Assembly (NCBI GenBank): GCA_017795005.1 | Contig: CP051242.1 | Span: 558,001-622,000, forward strand | DNA length: 64,000 nt | Direction of reading: 5' to 3' | Origin: Balneolaceae bacterium | GTDB lineage: Bacteria; Bacteroidota; Rhodothermia; Balneolales; Balneolaceae | Shown here: positions 34,832-42,242 of the stretch, in pieces | Numbering within the stretch: position 1 is the first letter of the stretch | Layout: each line of letters opens with the position of its first letter | Notes under the pieces: model-generated | Seen by the model: the letters and a program-made list of their open reading frames with translations, nothing else | What the model was told of the DNA's origin: nothing | Databases searched by the model: none | Translations under genes and position numbers: made by a program

Positions 34832-36361
34832 ATGACAACCCAGGTTAATACTAGCCAGCAGGAAATGCTGGGGCATCCTAAAGGACTCTTCTATCTGTTT
34901 TTTGCTGAACTGTGGGAGCGATTTAGCTTTTACGGAATGCGAGCTTTGCTGACGCTTTACATGGTAAATGAAGTTTTTGAAGCTTTAGCAACCCGAGATA
35001 TCGCAGCGGCAGCAGTTTATGCTTCTTATGGTTCCTTGGTATATGCATCTACCGTTATTGGCGGAAGAATATCCGACACAATACTTGGAATGCGTCAGTC
35101 AATATTTCTGGGTGGAATTTTAATGGCTATTGGTCATTTTGTACTCGCTATTCCGGGTAACATCACCTTCTTTCTTGCGCTGGCTTTTATAGTAGTTGGA
35201 AATGGATTTTTCAAACCAAACATATCCACGTTTGTAGGTTCGCTATATAAAGATGGAGACACTCGCAAAGATTCAGGGTTTACCATTTTCTATATGGGGA
35301 TCAATATTGGGGGATTTGTTGCACCATTATTATGTGGTTGGTTAGGCAGGGAATATGGCTGGCATTATGGCTTTGGTTTGGCGGGTGTAGGAATGTTAAC
35401 AGGACTTGTTTTTTTCTGGAGCGGGATTAAGAAAAATGTATTTGGGGATAATGGGTTACCACCTGATAACGGAGCATATGAAAAGAAAGTAATGGGACTA
35501 CCACAAAAGATTCTGGTACCGTTATTAGCCTTTTTATCAGCTCCGGTAATCGCATATTTACTTTCTTCGTATCAGGATATTGGAGGTGGAAATACCTTTT
35601 TAGGAGAACAGAACATTGTAAATCTGATTTTCAAAATTATTGGTGTTGTTATTCTTTTGTATCTGGGTTATATCATGTCGAAGTGTACTCCAGATGAAAG
35701 AAAAAAACTGATTGTAGCCGTATTCATTACACTTTTTATGACCATTTTCTGGGGATTTCATGAACTTTCAGGAAGTGTGATTACCCTTTTTGCTGCGCGA
35801 AATGTAAACCTCGTCTGGATTGACGCTGCGCAAACAAATGCGTTAAACTCAATGTGGATTATCATTTTATCGATTCCGATATCTTTGCTATGGGGATATT
35901 TGAGTAGGAAAAACCTTAACCCAAGAACTCCTTATAAATTTGCTACAGGATTGGCCTTAGCAGGGATTAGTTTTTATGTATTGGCAATTAGCGGGAACAG
36001 CGCGGATGAGAATGGCATGGTTCCTTTTTCTTACCTAATGATCATGTATTTCCTGCTTTCTGTTGGTGAATTGTTTATGTCTCCGGTTGGACTTTCAAAA
36101 ATCACTGATTTATCACCAAAGAGAATTGTGGCTTTTATGATGGGGATTTGGTTTTTGTCATCAGCATACGCATTCCAGGTAGTGGGCTTCATTGGAAAAC
36201 AACTAGCCATAGAAAGTACAGATACAAATGTAAGTGGTCTGGCAACTCTGGATACATATATAGGTGGCTTTGACCTGATTGCAAAATATGCACTGGGAGC
36301 ATCAGTAATTGTATTTATACTTTCCCCAATTCTTAAGAGGATGATGGGCAATGTGCATTAA
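34832..36361 (+). CDS. POT-family proton-coupled peptide transporter
   Basis: 509 residues with about 14 membrane helices. POT signatures: E-L-W-E-R-F-S-F-Y-G-M-R-A-L-L near residue 30 (the ExxERFxYY-like proton-coupling motif) and F-T-I-F-Y-M-G-I-N-I-G-G near 150. Later W-G-F-H-E-L-S-G-S (about 306) is the site of the conserved Glu on helix 7. It imports di- and tripeptides with protons across the inner membrane. It stands alone, and a strong terminator follows. Confidence 0.94.
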   Translation: MTTQVNTSQQEMLGHPKGLFYLFFAELWERFSFYGMRALLTLYMVNEVFEALATRDIAAAAVYASYGSLVYASTVIGGRISDTILGMRQSIFLGGILMAIGHFVLAIPGNITFFLALAFIVVGNGFFKPNISTFVGSLYKDGDTRKDSGFTIFYMGINIGGFVAPLLCGWLGREYGWHYGFGLAGVGMLTGLVFFWSGIKKNVFGDNGLPPDNGAYEKKVMGLPQKILVPLLAFLSAPVIAYLLSSYQDIGGGNTFLGEQNIVNLIFKIIGVVILLYLGYIMSKCTPDERKKLIVAVFITLFMTIFWGFHELSGSVITLFAARNVNLVWIDAAQTNALNSMWIIILSIPISLLWGYLSRKNLNPRTPYKFATGLALAGISFYVLAISGNSADENGMVPFSYLMIMYFLLSVGELFMSPVGLSKITDLSPKRIVAFMMGIWFLSSAYAFQVVGFIGKQLAIESTDTNVSGLATLDTYIGGFDLIAKYALGASVIVFILSPILKRMMGNVH

Positions 36362-36382
36362 TCTTTTGATAACTAAATCAAT

Positions 36383-36415
36383 AAAAAGGCTTCTCAATTA
36401 CGGGAAGCCTTTTTT
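36383..36415 (+). terminator. intrinsic terminator after the POT gene
   Basis: Stem AAAAAGGCTTC (36383-36393) / GAAGCCTTTTT (36404-36414), followed by a T-run. It lies 22 nt after the stop codon. Confidence 0.9.
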
Positions 36416-36448
36416 GTTGGTCAATGGTCGTAAACCGTTCGTCTTTGT

Positions 36449-36565
36449 CTACTGCTCAAAATCCAAAAGTGAAGGGCTCGGAGGGACAATAACTTCGTAT
36501 TCATAATCACCAACTCGCTCTTTATGCTTTTCCCTGAAAAGCGGGACTAAAAGCTCATCATTACA
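36449..36565 (-). pseudogene. C-terminal remnant of an unidentified gene
   Basis: A 38-codon frame ends with TAG at 36449-36451 and is closed upstream by TGA at 36566-36568. It has no ATG. The peptide has clean protein-like composition (L-F-R-E-K-H-K-E-R-V-G-D-Y-E-Y-E-V-I-V-P-P) and lies directly past the ankyrin gene terminator, so it looks like the tail of a gene whose front was deleted. I do not recognise the family. Confidence 0.4.
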
Positions 36566-36574
36566 TCAATATAT

Positions 36575-36606
36575 AAAAAAGCCCCTTCGGCTATAAAGGA
36601 GCTTTT
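36575..36606 (-). terminator. intrinsic terminator of the ankyrin gene
   Basis: On the minus strand, AAAGCTCCTT pairs with AAGGGGCTTT (one mismatch) around a TATAGCCG-type loop and is followed by a T-run. Two further arms, GGACTAAAAGCTC (36544-36556) and GAGCTTTTAGTCC (36599-36611), form a larger perfect 13-bp inverted repeat overlapping it. Confidence 0.75.
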
Positions 36607-36627
36607 AGTCCAGAGATGAGTGTTTTA

Positions 36628-37278
36628 TTAGAAAGAAACAGATTTCGATTCAATCAATTGTGCTATTTCAGTTTGTCCGGAAGATTTAGCCCAACTCAAT
36701 GCATTTTCTCCATGTTTATTGATTGAATCAATAACATTGGCGTTTAGCAGAGCTTCAACTACATCAATATGTCCACGTGAAGTAGCCAACATCAATGGGC
36801 TAATTCCACTTGAATTAGAAAGGTTTACATCGGCGTTATATTTAATCAATACATTCAAAGAATTGATGTTTCCTTTCAAAGCGGCTACATGAAGAGCTGT
36901 TAATCCATCTTTTCTTTGTAAATCAGGATCGGCTCCTGCTACTAATAATGCTTCGACAGCCTCATGATGATCAAAATTTGTTCCAAGCATTAGTGGTGAG
37001 TTTTCATTTTTATTCAGAATATTAGTTAGTGCACCCCATGAAGCCAGTGTTTGAATAGCTTCAGGATTGTTCTTCATCGCAGCAAAAAATATAGGAGTGT
37101 TTCCGTTTTGATCAATCAGATCAGGATGTACCCCGTCTCTTATTAGAGAGGAGATATTTTCCGTGTCGTTGTTATTTGCAGATTTAAAAAGTTCGAACTC
37201 AGGATCTGCGGTTTGGCTTAATCCTGATCCCGACATGACCAGTAATAAAACTAGAGAAAGTAATGTATTTGTTTTCAT
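36628..37278 (-). CDS. exported ankyrin-repeat protein
   Basis: 216 residues with a signal peptide (cut near G-L-S-Q-T). Five or so ankyrin repeats follow: D-Q-N-G-N-T-P-I-F-F-A-A, N-E-N-S-P-L-M-L-G-T, K-D-G-L-T-A-L-H-V-A-A-L-K-G, S-S-G-I-S-P-L-M-L-A-T-S-R-G-H and H-G-E-N-A-L-S-W-A. Ankyrin stacks bind proteins; periplasmic ones in other bacteria are linked to protecting cells from oxidative damage or to toxin immunity, but nothing here decides. Confidence 0.88.
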   Translation of the reverse strand: MKTNTLLSLVLLLVMSGSGLSQTADPEFELFKSANNNDTENISSLIRDGVHPDLIDQNGNTPIFFAAMKNNPEAIQTLASWGALTNILNKNENSPLMLGTNFDHHEAVEALLVAGADPDLQRKDGLTALHVAALKGNINSLNVLIKYNADVNLSNSSGISPLMLATSRGHIDVVEALLNANVIDSINKHGENALSWAKSSGQTEIAQLIESKSVSF

Positions 37279-37457
37279 GATTATATCCGTTCATTAAATG
37301 TTGGTATGTACATCTTGACCAGAGATATGTAGCTGAAGGTATTACGATTGGATTTTTAAGAGGTTTATCGGGGCATCACAAAATGAAGCGACTCATCACA
37401 AAAAACAGACGAATTGTGTAAAGCGAAGTAAAAGCCAGATCTTTGTATCTTAAAACC

Positions 37458-38834
37458 ATGCATACCGAAATAAATCAACAAGCACCCATTGCAGCCATTG
37501 CCACTCCGGTAGGAGAAGGGGGGATTGCAGTAATCCGGGTTTCAGGAAAAGGGGCAATATCAAAGATACAGCAGTGTTGGCAAGGTAAAGACCTGACAGC
37601 TCAGCAATCTCATACTGTACACTTCGGTAAAATAATTGATAAAAATAGACTACCTTTTGACGAAGTATTAGTCACACTTTTTCACTCTCCAAAATCATAT
37701 ACTGGGGAAGAGACGGTTGAAATTTCCTGTCATGGCGGAGTTTTGGTTACTCAAAAAGTATTGGAGACCATCTTATCTCTTGGAATTAAACCCGCTGTAG
37801 CAGGGGAGTTTACACAAAGAGCTTTTCTTAATGGTAAACTAGATCTGGATCAGGCAGAAGCAGTCGCTGATTTAATTCATGCTAAAAGTCTGAAAGCAGT
37901 AGATGCAGCTCACCAACAGCTGGAAGGGAGACTTGGAGATCATGTAAAGAAATTCCGCCAGCAAATTATTGATGCTACCGCAATGGTAGAACTCGAGCTC
38001 GATTTTATAGAAGAAGATGTCGAGTTTGCTAACAAAGAACAGCTTCAAAAACTATTGGAAGAAGTAGATGGCGAAATATCAAAGCTTCTTGAAACCTACG
38101 AAACAGGAAGACTTGTAAAAGATGGAGTTAGAACGGTATTGATTGGAAGACCTAATGCCGGTAAGTCAACTTTATTGAATACATTGGTTGGAAACGATCG
38201 GGCAATAGTTACCGATATAGCAGGTACTACACGCGATACGATTGATGTTGATTGGAATTATGAAGGGCTGCTTTTTAAGTTGATCGATACTGCCGGACTC
38301 AGGGATACGGAGGATGTTGTGGAAGCGGAAGGAGTGAAGCGCTCTCAAAAGGCTTTTGAGCAATCAGATCTGGTAATTTATTTAAAAGATCTATCGCATT
38401 CCTTTAGTAACGAAGAGCGGAATGAAATTGGAGATTTTCAAAAAAAGGCGGGAGAAACTCCGTTTATTTTAATTGGTACAAAAGCAGATATCGAACTCAA
38501 TGAGGAATGGAGAACAGAGTTTGATCTGAAGATTTCGGCAGCAGTTGGAAACAATGTAGAAGCATTAAAAAGGCTATTGAAAGATAGAGCGCTCGAAAAT
38601 AAACACTATGATGCTTCAAGTTTACTGGTTACATCCACACGGCATAGAGATGCCCTTACAAAAGCTCAGGAGCAAGTTAGAGCTGCTCTTCAAAGTTTGG
38701 CTCAGGGAATGACGGGTGATTTTTTATCTATTGATTTAAGAGCAGCGTTAAACGAACTTGGAGCAATAACTGGAGAAATCACCAACGAACATATACTAGA
38801 CTCCATCTTTTCCCGATTTTGTATTGGTAAATAA
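37458..38834 (+). CDS. mnmE: tRNA modification GTPase MnmE
   Basis: 458 residues from the ATG at 37458; a TTG 15 bases upstream is open but adds residues outside the family start. It has the N-terminal tetrahydrofolate-binding domain (I-A-A-I-A-T-P-V-G-E-G-G-I-A-V-I-R) and helical domain. The GTPase has P-loop G-R-P-N-A-G-K-S-T near residue 231, T-T-R-D-T and D-T-A-G-L. The C-terminal C-I-G-K is the conserved end. With MnmG it makes the cmnm5 modification of tRNA wobble uridines. It is convergent with the SusD pair, 9 nt apart. Confidence 0.97.
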   Translation: MHTEINQQAPIAAIATPVGEGGIAVIRVSGKGAISKIQQCWQGKDLTAQQSHTVHFGKIIDKNRLPFDEVLVTLFHSPKSYTGEETVEISCHGGVLVTQKVLETILSLGIKPAVAGEFTQRAFLNGKLDLDQAEAVADLIHAKSLKAVDAAHQQLEGRLGDHVKKFRQQIIDATAMVELELDFIEEDVEFANKEQLQKLLEEVDGEISKLLETYETGRLVKDGVRTVLIGRPNAGKSTLLNTLVGNDRAIVTDIAGTTRDTIDVDWNYEGLLFKLIDTAGLRDTEDVVEAEGVKRSQKAFEQSDLVIYLKDLSHSFSNEERNEIGDFQKKAGETPFILIGTKADIELNEEWRTEFDLKISAAVGNNVEALKRLLKDRALENKHYDASSLLVTSTRHRDALTKAQEQVRAALQSLAQGMTGDFLSIDLRAALNELGAITGEITNEHILDSIFSRFCIGK

Positions 38835-38843
38835 GATATTGAG

Positions 38844-40451
38844 CTACTGCCCTTGAGCAATCTTAGCTCTTAAGTTTTTCCAGGAATTTGCTCCTGATGC
38901 AGTTCCGGGTTGACCCGCATTTTCTACTCCACCAAAGGTATAGTTTGCCAAACCTAATGCAGATAGTTCGAAGTCAGGAATTGGATACATGGTTGGGGTT
39001 CCTTCCTGAAGCAGATCATGCCTTCGCATAAAGAACCACTGAAGCCCAACTCCACCCAAGCCTTCTAATTCTACAGAGTATTCCCTGAGTAAAGCCAGTT
39101 GCATTTCCGCAAGCGATTCTGATCCATCGAAATAATGATTACCTGAAACTCCATTTTGAGTGATAATCCCCCCACGAAGTGCAGGTAATTCAAAATCAAA
39201 TTGAGTAACTCCAGTACCGGCCGGACTTTCATTCAAAATTTGGGCAGCCTGTGGATAATTACCAAGCATAATATGTGCTTCCGCTTTTAGGTATTGTATC
39301 TCTGTTTCTGTAAACAGTATGATTTTATTACTTGCCTGCCACCAATTATTACCAGAGTACATTCTTTTATTTAAATAATTAGAAAAAAGAGCCCTATTTC
39401 TATTTTCATTTAAAAACCCTTTGTTTTGAGTGTAATTGTAATATTCGTTTAATCTTTGATCAGAGGATTTTGCTTCAGGGTATGTTAATATCCCATCTTT
39501 TACTGAATCGGGCGGGTACTCAGTTGGATATGTTTCATCCAGTAAATGAAGGATTTTAATATCAACGGGTAAAAAACCAGCACCCGTATAAATATCTCCA
39601 CTTACAATACGACTAGAAAAATCTATAAGATAGTTGGCTTGTTCGCCTTGTGAACCAATATTTGATAAAGCAAAAGTATCACTTCCATTTCGTTGCTCTA
39701 ATCCATTCTCGGCATAATGAAGAACTTTTTCCCAATCAGTCTGGAGAGCTTTTTCATAAGTTCGCGCTTTTCCAGCAAGGATCCTGGCAGCGAAAGAATT
39801 TGCTAGTTTACGGAGATAAATTTCCGACCAATTTGGGTTATAACCAAGAAATCCGTCGAAATCGAATTGAACTGGTCTTGTTTGATTTATTTTTTTTGAG
39901 CTATGATCAATTGCTTTATCTAAATCAGATAAGGCAGAGTCAATTAGTGTGCTATAATCATATATTTGAAATTCCTCTGATGAAACATCCCAATAAGGTG
40001 CTTGATCGAATAAAAGCCCCATATATCCTTTTGCTAGACCATTAATAAAGTAATAGTGAGCTAAAAATTTAGTATCAAATTTGTGTTGGGAACCAGATGA
40101 CGCAGAATAATTAAAAATACGATGGAATATGCGGTAATAAATATCAATATTTTCACGATTTGGAAACTCGCTATCGTTTGGTAATGGTAGTCTTGGTTCT
40201 TGGGCAGTATTATAATAATCTCGATCAAGATTGGTCGAAGTAAGCTGGTCAGAAAATAACTGAATTGAAACCCCTCTACTGGATACTAGTCCTTGAATAG
40301 ACTCATTGTACCAGCTATCAATTAAATCAGCGCAATTACATTCAAATGTTTCATTGATAACAGGATCTTCAGTTTTTGTAGGGGTGTCACAGGCAGTACC
40401 TGAGAAGACTAAAAAAAACAACAATAAAATATGCAGGTAACGTAATTTCAT
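38844..40451 (-). CDS. SusD/RagB-like outer-membrane lipoprotein, copy 2
   Basis: 535 residues from the ATG at 40451; the frame is open further upstream but that part overlaps the previous gene and lacks a signal peptide. Signal peptide and lipobox: F-S-G-T-A-C near residue 20. SusD features: Y-L-K-A-E-A-H-I-M-L, A-A-Q-I-L-N-E-S-P-A-G-T-G, S-L-A-E-M-Q-L-A-L-L-R-E-Y and W-F-F-M-R-R-H-D-L-L. SusD lipoproteins cap TonB-dependent SusC channels and bind glycans or other nutrients. No SusC partner is adjacent. Confidence 0.85.
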   Translation of the reverse strand: MKLRYLHILLLFFLVFSGTACDTPTKTEDPVINETFECNCADLIDSWYNESIQGLVSSRGVSIQLFSDQLTSTNLDRDYYNTAQEPRLPLPNDSEFPNRENIDIYYRIFHRIFNYSASSGSQHKFDTKFLAHYYFINGLAKGYMGLLFDQAPYWDVSSEEFQIYDYSTLIDSALSDLDKAIDHSSKKINQTRPVQFDFDGFLGYNPNWSEIYLRKLANSFAARILAGKARTYEKALQTDWEKVLHYAENGLEQRNGSDTFALSNIGSQGEQANYLIDFSSRIVSGDIYTGAGFLPVDIKILHLLDETYPTEYPPDSVKDGILTYPEAKSSDQRLNEYYNYTQNKGFLNENRNRALFSNYLNKRMYSGNNWWQASNKIILFTETEIQYLKAEAHIMLGNYPQAAQILNESPAGTGVTQFDFELPALRGGIITQNGVSGNHYFDGSESLAEMQLALLREYSVELEGLGGVGLQWFFMRRHDLLQEGTPTMYPIPDFELSALGLANYTFGGVENAGQPGTASGANSWKNLRAKIAQGQ

Positions 40452-40488
40452 ACGTTTAACATATTTAATAAGGGAAAGAAGCTCAAGT

Positions 40489-42114
40489 TTAATTAGAGAT
40501 CCTGTCTCGTAGTGTTTTCCAGGAATTTGCTCCTGATGCAGTTCCGGGTTGGCCGATTCTTTGCTCACCACCAAATGAATAATTTGAAAGCTCTAGTAGT
40601 TCAAGCTCAATTCCCGGAATAGGATACATGGTAGGGGTACCCTCCTGAAGCAGATCATGCCTTCTCATAAAGAACCAGGGTAGACCAATTCCTCCTAAAA
40701 AATCGAGTTCTATGGAATATTCTCTTAGCAAAGTCAGTTGCATTTCAGCTAGTGATTCATCCCCGGTAAACTCATACCCTCCTGCAAAACTATTTTGACT
40801 GATATATTCTTTTCGAACAGCAGGAAGTGAAAAACCAAGAAACGTTGTACCTGTTCCCGCCGGGCTTTCGTTTAAAATTAATACCGCTTCATTAGTACGA
40901 TTCAGCATTATTAAAGCTTCTGCTTTCAGATATTTGCTTTCAGAATTTGTAAAGAAAATGATGTCGTTTCCTGCTTGATCCCATTGATTATCAGCGTGCA
41001 TTCTTTTATTTACATAGTTTGAGAAAAGTGCATTATTTCTCTCGAATCTGAAGTACCCAACATTTTGAGTGTTATTATAATATGACTCCAACCGTGGATC
41101 GTCAGACATTCCTGGCTCTAAAACCAATCCACCACTGGAAATACCTTCCTCGGGATATTCGGTTGGGTAATCTTCATCAAGAAGGTGAATTATTTTTAAA
41201 TCCGGAGGGAGATACCCTGCTCCGGTTTCGAGATTTCCTTCCACAATCTGGTTAAGCCAGTCGGCAAGCTGATTCGAGAAAAAACCATTTGAGCTGATTG
41301 TGGAAAGTGAAAAAACATCAAGATTTGCACCATCCTGACCAATCCCATTATTTATGTACTCCAGTACTCTTTCCCAATCAGTCTGAGTTGCTTCATCAAA
41401 AGTTCGGGCTTTACCGGCTAAAATTCTTGCTGCAAATGAGCTGGTTATTTCTATTAAGTCACCTTCATCGAATTGAGATGAACCTCCCGGAAGTCCATCA
41501 AACGAAAAACCGGAAGCAGTGCTGCTGGCTATCAGAAGTACTTTATCCAAATCGGCAAGAGAAGAATCAATCATAGCAGAGTAACTGACCAAGGTATAGT
41601 TTTCACCTTCATCTGTGTAATAGGGAGTTTTATCATAAATCAAGCCAAGATATCCTCTTGAAATACCTCTGAGGAAATACGCCTTAGCTCTTATTCCGGT
41701 TAATTCGGTTTCATTAAAAAAAGCAAGGTTATCTAGTACTTCATTTGCAATGGCTGTTGTTTGTTGAAAATTATTAAAAAAAAGTTCGTAGTTAGTGGCT
41801 TCTCTTCCATTAAAGCTATTATTATTAATTTGTTCTCGTGGCTCCTGAGCTGCAGTATAAAAACCACGAACATTGTTGGTACTTGTTACCTGATCTGAGA
41901 GTAAATGCATATTTACCCCATAACTTGAAACAATTGTTTGGAATAAGGTCAGGTACCCGGCCTCAAGAAAATCGATACAATTAGTTTTTGTATCACACTG
42001 AGTAACTCCATCTGGTTCGAAAAGTACTGATTCAGTAGGTCCAACACCACAGGAATAAATGCTAATAATTAAAAAGAAAAATAAAAAAGGGGATACTAGT
42101 CTCTTTGTACTCAT
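40489..42114 (-). CDS. SusD/RagB-like outer-membrane lipoprotein, copy 1
   Basis: 541 residues with lipobox I-Y-S-C near residue 22. It shares almost identical C-terminal blocks with the next gene (Y-L-K-A-E-A-L-I-M-L, I-L-N-E-S-P-A-G-T-G, W-F-F-M-R-R-H-D-L-L-Q, the G-T-A-S-G-A-N-S-W tail), so the two arose by tandem duplication and then diverged in the middle. It is 37 nt upstream of its paralogue and probably co-transcribed with it. Its upstream neighbour is an M16 peptidase with its own terminator, not a TonB receptor. Confidence 0.85.
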   Translation of the reverse strand: MSTKRLVSPFLFFFLIISIYSCGVGPTESVLFEPDGVTQCDTKTNCIDFLEAGYLTLFQTIVSSYGVNMHLLSDQVTSTNNVRGFYTAAQEPREQINNNSFNGREATNYELFFNNFQQTTAIANEVLDNLAFFNETELTGIRAKAYFLRGISRGYLGLIYDKTPYYTDEGENYTLVSYSAMIDSSLADLDKVLLIASSTASGFSFDGLPGGSSQFDEGDLIEITSSFAARILAGKARTFDEATQTDWERVLEYINNGIGQDGANLDVFSLSTISSNGFFSNQLADWLNQIVEGNLETGAGYLPPDLKIIHLLDEDYPTEYPEEGISSGGLVLEPGMSDDPRLESYYNNTQNVGYFRFERNNALFSNYVNKRMHADNQWDQAGNDIIFFTNSESKYLKAEALIMLNRTNEAVLILNESPAGTGTTFLGFSLPAVRKEYISQNSFAGGYEFTGDESLAEMQLTLLREYSIELDFLGGIGLPWFFMRRHDLLQEGTPTMYPIPGIELELLELSNYSFGGEQRIGQPGTASGANSWKTLRDRISN

Positions 42115-42186
42115 TTGCTAAAAAATTTTATTGTAAAATAAAAAAATAGAGACCAGTGGCAATACTTCAGATAGAAATTTCGTCAC

Positions 42187-42219
42187 AAAAAAAGCCTGCA
42201 ATAATTATTATTGCAGGCT
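42187..42219 (-). terminator. intrinsic terminator of the M16 peptidase gene
   Basis: Perfect 12-bp stem AGCCTGCAATAA (42193-42204) / TTATTGCAGGCT (42208-42219) with loop TTA. On the minus strand it is followed by a run of seven T. It separates the peptidase from the SusD pair. Confidence 0.92.
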
Positions 42220-42242
42220 ATTAAAACTAAGAATTAGGATAA

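Noticed and set aside
37443-37457. TTG start for mnmE
   Set aside because: The ATG at 37458 gives the conserved family N-terminus; the TTG adds five residues with no support.
40452-40574. Longer N-terminus for the second SusD-like protein
   Set aside because: The added 41 residues overlap the previous gene and precede the real signal peptide with its lipobox; the ATG at 40451 is far better.
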